Shown here: positions 1 to 8,403 of the stretch, piece after piece
Layout: the number at the start of each line of letters is the position of its first letter
Position numbering within the stretch: position 1 is the first letter of the stretch
Assembly (NCBI GenBank): GCA_964542875.1
Contig: CAZIWA010000165.1
Span: forward strand, 1-10,517
DNA length: 10,517 bases
From: CAZGOM01 sp964542875
GTDB taxonomy: Bacteria > Planctomycetota > Phycisphaerae > Phycisphaerales > Phycisphaeraceae
Direction of reading: 5' to 3'
Program-made: the position numbers and the translations under genes
The notes under the pieces: generated by a model
The model's input: only the letters and a program-made list of their open reading frames with translations
Databases searched by the model: none
What the model was told of the DNA's origin: nothing

Positions 1-1745
<1,745 letters not shown>

Positions 1746-1890
1746 ATTTACCATCAACCGGTCCAAGGCTACCAAGCCACGGACACAAACGAGATTTCGA
1801 ATGTTTCTCGCAAACACTAACGAGTTTGCATACAGCAACCTATTTCACGACACAATCGCTGGTGTCACCTTAAACGGTAACACCAGTTTT
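1746..1890 (+). other. 23S-5S internal transcribed spacer
   Basis: This is a spacer of about 145 nt between 23S and 5S, with no tRNA gene visible. It can form small hairpins: CGAGA 1790-1794 with TCTCG 1806-1810, and GCAAAC 1810-1815 with GTTTGC 1824-1829. These share base 1810, so they may compete. A stronger stem lies at 1859-1886, just before 5S, and is listed separately. The spacer is AT-richer than the flanking rRNA. It is probably removed during rRNA maturation. Confidence 0.85.
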
Positions 1891-1891
1891 T
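1859..1891 (+). other. Hairpin plus T-run immediately upstream of 5S
   Basis: Bases 1859-1869 pair with 1876-1886 (11 positions, one C-A mismatch at 1866/1879) around a six-base loop, and five T residues follow at 1887-1891. The shape is that of an intrinsic terminator, but it sits directly in front of 5S with no room for another promoter. A processing stem or an antiterminated site is therefore more likely than a true 23S terminator. Its CTGGTG and CACCAG arms recur in the hairpin after 5S. Confidence 0.6.
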
Positions 1892-1999
1892 GCCGGTGAA
1901 TTTATCTGTGGGGATCCACCTGATCCCATCCCGAACTCAGAAGTTAAGCCCACAGAGCCGATGATAGTGCAACTGCGCGAAAGTAGGTTATCGCCGACA
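1891..1999 (+). rRNA. rrf: 5S ribosomal RNA
   Basis: This is the 5S rRNA of the large subunit. The conserved loop containing CCGAACTCAGAAG lies at about 1931-1943, followed by the usual GCCGATGATAGT block. The ends pair as helix I (1891-1899 with 1991-1999, with one C-A mismatch and one G-U pair), which sets the boundaries to within a base or two. Helix II is a perfect 8-bp pairing of TCTGTGGG 1905-1912 with CCCACAGA 1949-1956. E. coli has a bulged A66 at this place and the base is missing here. The length of about 109 nt and the missing base fit what is known of planctomycete 5S rRNA. The gene lies about 145 nt after 23S and before a terminator, so it is the last gene of the rRNA operon. Confidence 0.96.
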
Positions 2000-2003
2000 T
2001 TAC

Positions 2004-2041
2004 GAGGCCCACCAGTCTAAAGCTGGTGGGCCTCTTTTTTT
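2004..2041 (+). terminator. Intrinsic terminator of the rRNA operon
   Basis: A perfect 12-bp GC-rich stem (GAGGCCCACCAG 2004-2015 with CTGGTGGGCCTC 2023-2034) has a seven-base loop and is followed by seven T residues at 2035-2041. It begins five bases after the 3' end of 5S. This is a textbook Rho-independent terminator and the strongest one in the window. Confidence 0.95.
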
Positions 2042-2453
2042 GCCCATTTTTTGTGCTAATAATTTGGCATTTTGAGACGTGTTTTGATGGATTTGAGGAT
2101 AAGCGGAAGTCTTTTTATGAGAGTGCGGCGGGGATTGCCGGGCGGCGGCTGGATTGGCTGGGTCTTATCGATGCGTTTGGCTGGCTGTTTTTGATTTTTC
2201 GCCAGGACGTGACTTGGAAATCGCTTTTTCGTTTTATGGATAGAGGAATCGCAAGGTGACTTTGGTCGACGTCAGACTGGGTGTATGTCTGGTCGTTAAA
2301 GAGCACTTGGGTAAAAGTCTGGGGAAAACATGTGAGGTATGGCTTGCTTTTGGATTGAGTTGGATTGGCGGGCCAAGTATTGAATTTTAGGATGAAGGAT
2401 TTTGAAGGGCTTGTGCTTGCCTGGTTAAAGGACGAGGCCCGCCATGGGATGGA

Positions 2454-2483
2454 GTTATCCCCAGTTTCAGAGGTTATCCCCAG
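2454..2483 (+). repeat. Direct repeat GTTATCCCCAG, DnaA-box-like
   Basis: An identical 11-mer occurs at 2454-2464 and 2473-2483, with starts 19 bp apart. The core TTATCCCCA differs from the classical DnaA box TTATCCACA at one position. The two copies point the same way and sit about 450 bp upstream of dgt. They could be a weak DnaA site, an operator for another regulator, or chance. Confidence 0.4.
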
Positions 2484-2819
2484 GTGTCATGCAAAGGATT
2501 GGGATTGCGGGGTGAAGGGAAAGACCAAGATTGGTGTGTTGGATGCTTTTGAGTGTTTGGGAGAAGAATCATTCGAAGAGGGTTTTGGATGCTTCCAGGG
2601 CCAAAAATTTCAAAGAGTCTTCTGATGGTTACAGCTCGGGATCGCGGCTTATTAGGGGGCGTTGTCGAGGTTGAATTCTCGGCCGCAAAACGCGATGTCA
2701 GATTATGGCGCTGGCGTCTAATCCGGCCTGCTTGAGAGCGAAAGAAGCGCTTGGGTGTTGCGGAGGGAAGGTGGTGTGTGCGAGAGGTCTTTAAAGCCGT
2801 GGGAATACGGGTTGCGCGT

Positions 2820-2857
2820 GGGGATCGGGGGTGGGGCAGAGGTGGGTTGGGATCGGG
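2820..2857 (+). other. G-tract cluster with quadruplex potential
   Basis: Six runs of three to five G lie at 2820-2823, 2827-2831, 2833-2836, 2844-2846, 2849-2851 and 2855-2857, separated by loops of one to seven bases. This satisfies the usual G-quadruplex pattern with more tracts than are needed. It lies about 78-115 nt before the dgt start on the coding strand, so it could form in the transcript if transcription begins upstream. Folding is not shown; the region is G-rich overall. Confidence 0.5.
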
Positions 2858-2934
2858 AAGTCTAAAATGAGTCCAAATCGAGCTTTTCGTGCACTTAAAC
2901 AGAGCGGTGTCGTGCTTAGTTAAAGGCCCTAGAA

Positions 2935-4248
2935 ATGATGGATTGGAATCGGTTGCTTTCGGATTACCGTTGTCCACGAGAGGGGCAGGCGGTCAAGCGG
3001 GGGGAAGTCGATCCCTTTCGATCGGCATTTGAGGCGGATTGCGATCGGATCATTTTTTCGACGCCGTTCAGACGGCTGGCCCGTAAGACGCAGGTGCATC
3101 CGCTTGCGCTGAATGATCACATTCATAACCGGCTGACGCATTCGCTGGAGGTGGCCAGCATCGGGCGGTCGCTGGGGAAACGGCTTGTGGGGTTGTTAAG
3201 GGCGAAAGGGGGAACGGGCAAGAATGAAGAGTTTGAGCAGGACTTGCTTTGGGTGGTGCAGGCGTCGTGCCTGGCGCATGACATTGGGAATCCGCCTTTT
3301 GGGCATGCGGGGGAGTTTGCGATCCGGGAGTGGATCAAACTGCACCGACACGAGGTGTTTGGCAAAGCGGGCGTGAAGGATGAGGGGCTTTGCGCGGACC
3401 TGGAGATATTCGAGGGGAATGCGCAGGGGTTTCGGATGGGAATCCGCGCGGATAATTCCAAGAGCGGATATCTGCGGCTGACTTACGCAACGCTGGGCGC
3501 GATGATCAAGTATCCGTGGGATTCGCTGGATGAACGGGCGAAGAAGACGCAGAAGTTCAATGTTTTCTCGACCGAGAAGCAGATGTTTGAGCAGATGGCC
3601 GACACGCTGGGGATGCGCGTGGACGGAAAGGTCGTGAGGCATCCGGTTTCGTTTTTATCCGAGGCCGCAGACGACATCTGCTACCGGATCATCGATCTGG
3701 AAGACGCCAGCGAGATCGAAATCCTGGAAGATGACCAGGTGCGCAGGATTTTCATGGATATCGCCGGGGTCAAGGATCAGGACCTGCCCATCCCGGTCCT
3801 GCGGGGGATGGCGATCAAGGTGTTGATCGCGAAGGTGTGGGATGTGTTCGAAGCGGATTACGACAACATCATGAAAGGCGCCCGGACGCAAGACCTCAAG
3901 GCCGGGCTCGACGCCGGCATGGGGGAAAAGCTAAAACAGATCAAGGTGATCTATTCGGATATTTTCGCGCATCGCAACAAGATCGCCATTGAGCTGGGAG
4001 CGTACCGGACATTGGGAAGGATCATTGAAGTGCTGTGCACAACGACGCACGCGCTGTCGGAGAAGAAGGATTTTGAGAAGACCGATTTCCTTACGCAGCG
4101 GTGCCTGGAATTGGCATGGGGGAAGAAGTACACGATCCGGAATCAAGCGGAATCGTACGAATGGTGGCTGCATCAGATCATGGATTTCGTTTCCTCGCTG
4201 ACGGACAACTACGCGAGGCAACTGTCGAGGGAGATTGAAGGATCGTGA
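2935..4248 (+). CDS. dgt: Deoxyguanosinetriphosphate triphosphohydrolase (dGTPase), HD superfamily
   Basis: This 437-residue cytosolic enzyme of the Dgt/SAMHD1-like HD family hydrolyses dGTP (some members accept other dNTPs) to the deoxynucleoside and tripolyphosphate, and so helps set dNTP pools. The N-terminal FSTPFRRLARKTQV (41-54) and NRLTHSLEV (65-73) blocks are typical. The metal-binding set is present: H69, H115-D116 in LAHDIGNPPFGH, and D246/D247 in SEAADDICY. EGNAQ (160-164) and the C-terminal FVSSLTDNYAR segment also match the family. The length lies between E. coli Dgt (505) and the shorter dGTPase-like proteins. The start at 2935 has a weak AAAGG eight bases upstream; an ATG one codon later is an alternative. 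No partner gene is close: the next gene starts 201 bp downstream. The family call is firm, but the exact nucleotide preference cannot be read from the sequence. Confidence 0.95.
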   Translation: MMDWNRLLSDYRCPREGQAVKRGEVDPFRSAFEADCDRIIFSTPFRRLARKTQVHPLALNDHIHNRLTHSLEVASIGRSLGKRLVGLLRAKGGTGKNEEFEQDLLWVVQASCLAHDIGNPPFGHAGEFAIREWIKLHRHEVFGKAGVKDEGLCADLEIFEGNAQGFRMGIRADNSKSGYLRLTYATLGAMIKYPWDSLDERAKKTQKFNVFSTEKQMFEQMADTLGMRVDGKVVRHPVSFLSEAADDICYRIIDLEDASEIEILEDDQVRRIFMDIAGVKDQDLPIPVLRGMAIKVLIAKVWDVFEADYDNIMKGARTQDLKAGLDAGMGEKLKQIKVIYSDIFAHRNKIAIELGAYRTLGRIIEVLCTTTHALSEKKDFEKTDFLTQRCLELAWGKKYTIRNQAESYEWWLHQIMDFVSSLTDNYARQLSREIEGS

Positions 4249-4449
4249 TTGCTGAGAGAGATCGGAATTTCATGTTGTTGTGTCATGGATGAGGCAGATT
4301 TTTAACCACTAAGGCATGACGGCGCGAAGTTAAGAGGCGGAAAATCGGAGCCAAGAAAGTGGGAAGACGTTATCGGTTGGCGGGGTAGGTGCGCCTTGCG
4401 GGGGATTTAGTAACATGAGATTTAAGGTTATTTCCCCCCTACTTTACTG
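4249..4449. other. Intergenic gap between dgt and the GH78-like gene
   Basis: These 201 bp hold no clear terminator and no convincing promoter. A GGGGGA (4400-4405) and a TCCCCC (4433-4438) can pair across 27 bases just before the GH78-like start. The sequence directly in front of ATG 4450 is pyrimidine-rich and lacks a Shine-Dalgarno motif. The two genes may therefore be transcribed separately. Confidence 0.45.
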
Positions 4450-6828
4450 ATGAGACCCGCCATGCTTGAGCCGCTTCCTACTGGTGTATTTTCTCAAGCG
4501 CTTCCTGTTTGGCCGGTTGGGCGTGAGACGCTGATCAATGATTTTGTGGGGTTTCGGACGCTGGTTGAGCGGGTGGATACAGGCCCGGCGGTCTTGAGGC
4601 TGGCAGCGTCGACGCTTTACCGGGTGACGGTGAATGGGCGTTTTGCGGGGCATGGGCCGGCGCGGGCGGCTCACGGGCGGTACCGTGTGGATGAGTGGGA
4701 CCTGGCGTCGATGATGAAGGGTGTGGGTCAGGGGACCAATGTCGTGGCCATTGAGGTGGCGGGGTACAACGCCAACAGCTATTACCTGCTGGATCAGCCT
4801 TCGTTTTTGCAGGCGGAACTGAAGCATGGGGGCAAGGTTTTCGCGACGGGTGTCGCGGGTGGGTTTATCGCGATTGATCTGCCTTACAAGCGGCGGAAGG
4901 TGCCGCGATTCAGCTATCAGCGGCCTTCGATGGAAGCGTATGTGCTGGGATTGGGCAGTGAGGCATGGAAGACCGATGCGAAAGCGAAGGTTGCCGGCGT
5001 GGCGGTGGCGACCGCGGGCGGCAAGGCATTGCTGCCCAGGCGCATGCCGTACCCGACGTTTGCGACGCGGTTGGCCAGCCGGCACGTGGCGACGGGGAAG
5101 GTGTCGGCGTTTACGCCGAAAACGATCAAGAAGGATCGGTCGCTGACGGCGATCGGCGACAAGCTCAAGGGGTATCCCGAAGCGGAGCTGGAGATTTCGC
5201 CTACGACGGAGTTCCAGCATTTTCAGACGAAGGTTGAGCCGGTGAACGCGACTCTTTCGCCTAGTGACCGGTTGGAGGTGACTGGGGCGACGGCGCAGAT
5301 TCTGGACCTGGGGACAAACCTTTCGGGGTTTGTCGGCCTGACGGTGGAGTGTGTTGTGCCGGGGCGTGTGGCGGTGATGTGGGAGGAGCTTCTGGACGAA
5401 GGCGATGTGAAGGTGCTCCGGGTGGATTGCGCGAACATGATGGTGCTGGACCTGACGGAACCGGGGACGTACCACGTGGAATCGATTGAGCCGTATACGC
5501 TGCGCTACCTGAAGGTGATGGCGTCATCGGGCGAGGCGAAGGTGTCTGATGTTTACCTGCGTGAGTACGCACACCCGGAGATGGAGAAGACGCATTTTGC
5601 GTGCAGCGACCCCAAGCTGAACCGGGTGTACCGGGCGGCGGTGCAGACGCTTCGGCAGAACGCTGCGGATTTGCTGACGGATTGCCCCGGGCGTGAGCGT
5701 GCGGGGTGGCTGTGCGACAGCTATTTCAGCGGTCGGGTGGCGATGGATTTGACGGGAAACACGGCGACGGAGGCGAAGTTTCTGGAGGATTATCTGTTGG
5801 CGCCTCATCTGCCGCCGATGCCGGAGGGGATGATTCCCATGTGCTATCCGGCAGATCACCCCAACGGGAATTTCATTCCGCAATGGCCGATGTGGCTGGT
5901 GCTGCAAATCGAGGAGTATTGGATGCGCTCGGGTGACCGGGCGATGGTGGATGCGTTTAAGGCCAAGGTGGAAGGGCTGATCAAATATTTCGAGCCGTTT
6001 GTGAACGCCGATGGTTTGCTGGAGAGGCTCAACGGGTGGCGCTTTATTGAGTGGAGCAAGGCCAATGACCTGACGCTGGATGTGAACTACCCGACGAACA
6101 TGCTTTACGCGGGGATGCTGGATTGCGCCGCGCGGCTGTATGGGCGCAGCGATTGGGCGGCCCGGGCCGCGGCGATGCGCAAGACGGTGGTGGCGCAGTC
6201 GTTTGATGGGAATTGGTTTGTCGATAACGCGGTGCGGCAGGCGGATGGGTCGCTCAAGCCCAGCGGTGAGCGGACGGAGGTTTGCCAGTATTACGCGTTT
6301 TACTTTGATGTGGCGACGCCGGAGACGCATGGGGATTTGTGGCGCCGGCTGCGCGAAGAGTTTGGGCCCCAGCGGGCTTCAAGCGGAGCGCATAAGGAGA
6401 TTTACCCCGCCAATGCGTTTATTGGGAACTACCTGCGCATCGAGCTGCTATCGCGGCAGAATCTGCAGGCGCAGATTGAGCGGGAGATCGCCGGTTACTT
6501 CCTGAAGATGGCGGACCTGACAGGGACGCTTTGGGAGAACGACGGCACGTATGCCAGTTGCAACCACGGTTTCGCGTCGCATGTGGCAAGGTGGCTTTTC
6601 AGGGATCTGGTTGGTTTGCATGAAGTGGATGCGCAGGCCAAGCGTGTGAAGGTGAAGTTTTCGGCCAACACGCTGGCGTGGGCGGACCTGCGCCAGGCTG
6701 TGGGCGCGGGGTATGTGGGCCTGGCGTGGCACAAAGCGGTGGATGGGGCGTATGAATATCGGATCGATGTGCCGGAGGGATTCCGCGTGGAAGTGGAGAC
6801 GCTGGGGGTGAAGGCGCGGCGAGTTTAG
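4450..6828 (+). CDS. GH78-type alpha-L-rhamnosidase-like glycoside hydrolase
   Basis: This 792-residue protein has the build of family GH78 alpha-L-rhamnosidases, which release terminal L-rhamnose from glycosides and polysaccharides by inversion. An N-terminal galactose-binding-like sandwich is at about 35-125 (YRVTVNG at 57). A concanavalin-like rhamnosidase domain follows at about 275-375 (ILDLGTNLSGFVGL). The (alpha/alpha)6 catalytic barrel is at about 385-705 and a C-terminal beta domain at 710-792. The motif DCPGRERAGWLCD (411-423) keeps D411, E416 and D423 at the same spacing as D567, E572 and D579 of Bacillus RhaB, and E696 in TLWEND matches its E841, so activity is plausible. No signal peptide is visible, which suggests a cytosolic enzyme acting on imported oligosaccharides. 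The start is uncertain: ATG 4450 lacks a Shine-Dalgarno sequence, and ATG 4462 is equally possible. The natural substrate is unknown. Confidence 0.88.
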   Translation: MRPAMLEPLPTGVFSQALPVWPVGRETLINDFVGFRTLVERVDTGPAVLRLAASTLYRVTVNGRFAGHGPARAAHGRYRVDEWDLASMMKGVGQGTNVVAIEVAGYNANSYYLLDQPSFLQAELKHGGKVFATGVAGGFIAIDLPYKRRKVPRFSYQRPSMEAYVLGLGSEAWKTDAKAKVAGVAVATAGGKALLPRRMPYPTFATRLASRHVATGKVSAFTPKTIKKDRSLTAIGDKLKGYPEAELEISPTTEFQHFQTKVEPVNATLSPSDRLEVTGATAQILDLGTNLSGFVGLTVECVVPGRVAVMWEELLDEGDVKVLRVDCANMMVLDLTEPGTYHVESIEPYTLRYLKVMASSGEAKVSDVYLREYAHPEMEKTHFACSDPKLNRVYRAAVQTLRQNAADLLTDCPGRERAGWLCDSYFSGRVAMDLTGNTATEAKFLEDYLLAPHLPPMPEGMIPMCYPADHPNGNFIPQWPMWLVLQIEEYWMRSGDRAMVDAFKAKVEGLIKYFEPFVNADGLLERLNGWRFIEWSKANDLTLDVNYPTNMLYAGMLDCAARLYGRSDWAARAAAMRKTVVAQSFDGNWFVDNAVRQADGSLKPSGERTEVCQYYAFYFDVATPETHGDLWRRLREEFGPQRASSGAHKEIYPANAFIGNYLRIELLSRQNLQAQIEREIAGYFLKMADLTGTLWENDGTYASCNHGFASHVARWLFRDLVGLHEVDAQAKRVKVKFSANTLAWADLRQAVGAGYVGLAWHKAVDGAYEYRIDVPEGFRVEVETLGVKARRV

Positions 6829-6909
6829 AGAAGAGCCGGAATTTTTGACTGGGATTAAGAGGATTGGGAAAGGGGGCGGGGCGTGTGGATCCGGCGCTCC
6901 CGGTGGGGG
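6829..6909. other. Convergent intergenic gap
   Basis: These 81 bp separate the two converging stop codons. I see no clear stem followed by a T-run on either strand, only G-rich sequence on the + strand. Termination here is probably factor-dependent or lies inside the neighbouring gene. Confidence 0.5.
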
Positions 6910-8085
6910 TTAACGGGTTGGGATGGGCGCGACCGGAGGCGCGTTGATGCCTGGGTCGATGAAGACGAGGGAACCGAATTTTGCGGGAATCCGGTTGCCG
7001 TGGACGAAGGTGGGCGACCATTGCCAGTGGGTGTGTTTCTCATCGCGGACGCGGTTGCGGACGAGCTGGAAGCGGATGCGTTCGTTGGGTTTTGGGGCAG
7101 GGGATTCCATGGCGGCCCAGGGGATGGCCATTTCGACTGTCCAGGCGTCCTTTTCACGGCCGGTCTGGGAAGTCCAGATGGTGTCCCAGCGGACGCGCTT
7201 GCCGAAGGTGTCGTAAGGGACGTTGTTGGGGTTGACCATGAACTGGGCAAAGCCGTATTTGGAGCCATCGAAATCAAAAATGGCTTCGAAGCTGTCATCG
7301 GTCCAGACTTTGTCGTTGCGCTGGGTGATTTTGGCGTAGAGGCCCGGGAGGTCTGGCTCAGCAAGGCGGGCCATGACATAGACGGCCTGATCGTCCCAGC
7401 AGATGCGCACGTCGGTGGCCCATGGGGTTTTCGTGGTGGCGCTTTTGTCGACGAAGTGGGTGGTGGAAATGCACGCAGCCCAGGCCGTGTCGTCGAGCTT
7501 GCCGTCGATCACCGGGGGCTTGGCGGTCCTGGTGGCGAACATGACCATGCGGGCCTGGTAATAGGTGGCCAAGTCGGCATTTAAGGGGGCGGATCGGGTG
7601 GCGATGGGCACCGAAGCGTCAGGGGAGGTGAAGGTGGTGGTGAGCTCAGGGAGGGGAGCTGCGTAGAGATCGGGACGCTGATTGAAGGTGACCTGATAGG
7701 TGGTTTGGGCGGACTGCCCTGGGGCGCAGGTGACGGTCTGGGTGGCCGGTTCGACTTTCCATGGAGAGTCGGGCGGGATGGACCAGGTGATGGTGACGGT
7801 CAGGGGGGCGGCGGTGGGGTTTTTGTGGGTGAGCTGGAGGGTGGCGGGTTTGCCCGCCGCAGGAAGGATGGGGTCGTATTTGAGGGGGTTGGCGGCGTAG
7901 ATTGATTTTTGAAGGGGGGTGACTTCGGCGGCGGGCGGTTGGGCGGAGGCTGCGGGTTTGGTTGTGGTCGGTTTGGCCGCGGCGGGTTTTGAAGGAAGCG
8001 GGGAATCCGCCTGTGCGGAGGAGGCGGCAAATCCGATGAGGGCGAGGCAGGCGGCCAGCAGCAGGAACGTGGGGCGTGGAGACAT
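6910..8085 (-). CDS. Secreted protein with CBM9-like carbohydrate-binding domain
   Basis: This is a 391-residue exported protein. The N-terminus (MSPRP, then a hydrophobic stretch 6-21, then SSAQA) is a signal peptide with probable type I cleavage after A26. An Ala/Pro/Thr/Lys-rich linker covers about 28-55. A beta-rich region follows at about 75-155 (LQLTHKNPTAAPLTVTITW), resembling the Ig-like NEW3 modules near glycosidases. The C-terminal part (185-378) is a CBM9-like/DOMON-type sandwich: PPVIDGKLDDTAW (190-202), the DVRICWDDQAVYV strands, VWTDDSFEAIFDF, and WSPTF with FGSLVF near the end. There is no catalytic module, so its role is binding, probably of a sugar or haem-type ligand outside the cytoplasm. 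Upstream a weak TAGG lies eight bases before ATG 8085, and a palindrome overlaps the likely promoter. It is convergent with the GH78 gene, so joint polysaccharide use is inference. The domain call is good; the ligand is unknown. Confidence 0.87.
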   Translation of the reverse strand: MSPRPTFLLLAACLALIGFAASSAQADSPLPSKPAAAKPTTTKPAASAQPPAAEVTPLQKSIYAANPLKYDPILPAAGKPATLQLTHKNPTAAPLTVTITWSIPPDSPWKVEPATQTVTCAPGQSAQTTYQVTFNQRPDLYAAPLPELTTTFTSPDASVPIATRSAPLNADLATYYQARMVMFATRTAKPPVIDGKLDDTAWAACISTTHFVDKSATTKTPWATDVRICWDDQAVYVMARLAEPDLPGLYAKITQRNDKVWTDDSFEAIFDFDGSKYGFAQFMVNPNNVPYDTFGKRVRWDTIWTSQTGREKDAWTVEMAIPWAAMESPAPKPNERIRFQLVRNRVRDEKHTHWQWSPTFVHGNRIPAKFGSLVFIDPGINAPPVAPIPTR

Positions 8086-8091
8086 ATAAAT

Positions 8092-8101
8092 AACCTAGGT
8101 T
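8092..8101. promoter_or_regulatory. Palindrome AACCTAGGTT in the leader of the CBM9-like gene
   Basis: A perfect 10-bp palindrome lies seven bases upstream of the start codon and includes the weak Shine-Dalgarno AGG. It is only four bases from a longer inverted repeat (8105-8121). It may be part of the same control site, or chance. Confidence 0.3.
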
Positions 8102-8104
8102 GAA

Positions 8105-8121
8105 ATTATGGATTCCATAAT
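8105..8121. promoter_or_regulatory. Operator-like inverted repeat upstream of the CBM9-like gene
   Basis: ATTATGGA (8105-8112) and TCCATAAT (8114-8121) are perfect 8-bp arms around a single T. The repeat starts 20 bp before the start codon of the - strand gene. It overlaps the candidate -10 box (8117-8122) and the expected transcription start. That is the typical placement of a repressor site. No regulator gene is visible in the window. Confidence 0.5.
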
Positions 8122-8144
8122 AAGGCAATGGGGTTCCTGAGCAA
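8117..8144 (-). promoter_or_regulatory. Candidate sigma70-type promoter of the CBM9-like gene
   Basis: Read on the - strand, TTGCTC (8144-8139) is followed after 16 bases by TATTAT (8122-8117). The -10 box matches the consensus at five of six positions and the -35 box at three. Transcription would start near 8110 and give a leader of about 25 nt. This is tentative because the -35 box is weak. Confidence 0.4.
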
Positions 8145-8301
8145 GGGTGTTTTGCGGTGGGGGTTGGGTGCTGGAATGTGATATTGAGGGAAAGAAACCA
8201 CAGCGCACATTCAAAGTGAGGTTATTGAGAAAGAAGATTGATAGGGCCGCGCTTTCAGCGTTTATGGAGAAGAAAGAGAAGAATGAATCAAGGGGTTTGT
8301 A

Positions 8302-8364
8302 CCAGGGCCTACGCGCTAAGAAGCGCTACGACCCTGGCTGTAATAACGGCAGGCCGTTTGGCCC
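8302..8364. repeat. REP-like pair of GC-rich hairpins
   Basis: The first hairpin pairs CCAGGG 8302-8307 with CCCTGG 8332-8337, and an inner stem GCGCT 8313-8317 pairs with AGCGC 8322-8326 around AAGA. The bases between the two stems pair only in part. The second pairs GGCC 8352-8355 with GGCC 8360-8363 around GTTT. No T-run follows on either strand, so these are not typical terminators. Two adjacent hairpins in a non-coding gap resemble dispersed intergenic repeats of the REP type. Only one copy is in the window, so repeat status is inferred. Confidence 0.4.
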
Positions 8365-8403
8365 TTGAGAAAAAGCGCAGATGAAGAAACGGAACACCCC
8401 CAT

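Larger units (their letters stand above)
2042..2934. other. Gene-poor intergenic region between rRNA operon and dgt
   Basis: About 890 bp lie here with no coding region I can support. The open frames on both strands are short and their translations have no recognisable domain or convincing start signal. The + strand is G- and T-rich throughout. Items listed separately are two DnaA-box-like direct repeats (2454-2483) and a run of G-tracts (2820-2857). A small stem, CAGAC 2273-2277 with GTCTG 2287-2291, is also possible. The promoter of the downstream dGTPase gene should lie near the right end, but I see no clear -35/-10 pair. Confidence 0.7.

Noticed and set aside
2026..2259. Small + strand frame of 77 residues after 5S
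   Set aside because: It starts inside the rRNA terminator stem, has no ribosome-binding site, and shows no recognisable domain.
2365..2735. Two short + strand frames in the intergenic region
   Set aside because: They overlap each other and have no start signal or family motif. The composition matches the G-rich non-coding background.
2474..2977. Reverse-strand frame of 167 residues
   Set aside because: It overlaps the dgt start and is Pro/Thr/Ser/Arg-rich in the manner of an antisense shadow of G-rich DNA.
4444..5475. Long reverse-strand frame of 343 residues opposite the GH78-like gene
   Set aside because: It is an Arg/His/Pro-rich shadow of a GC-rich coding frame. The + frame carries clear GH78 motifs.
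5524..6330. Reverse-strand frame of 268 residues inside the GH78-like gene
   Set aside because: It is an antisense shadow with Arg/His/Pro bias. It lies opposite the catalytic domain.
6883..7584. + strand frame of 233 residues opposite the CBM9-like gene
   Set aside because: It is Gly/Val/Asp-rich, as expected for the complement of a Pro/Ala/Thr-rich gene. The - frame has a signal peptide and a CBM9-like domain.
7800..7870. G-tracts on the + strand in the CBM9-like gene as a quadruplex
   Set aside because: They follow from Pro/Thr-rich codons on the other strand and the regional strand bias, with less regular loops than at 2820-2857.
8043..8085. Lipobox (LAAC, Cys13) in the CBM9-like signal peptide
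   Set aside because: The hydrophobic core continues well past the cysteine and a good type I site (AQA) follows at 24-26, so lipidation is less likely.
8147..8368. Small + strand frame of 73 residues in the hairpin-rich gap
   Set aside because: It runs through the hairpins and has no start signal or domain.
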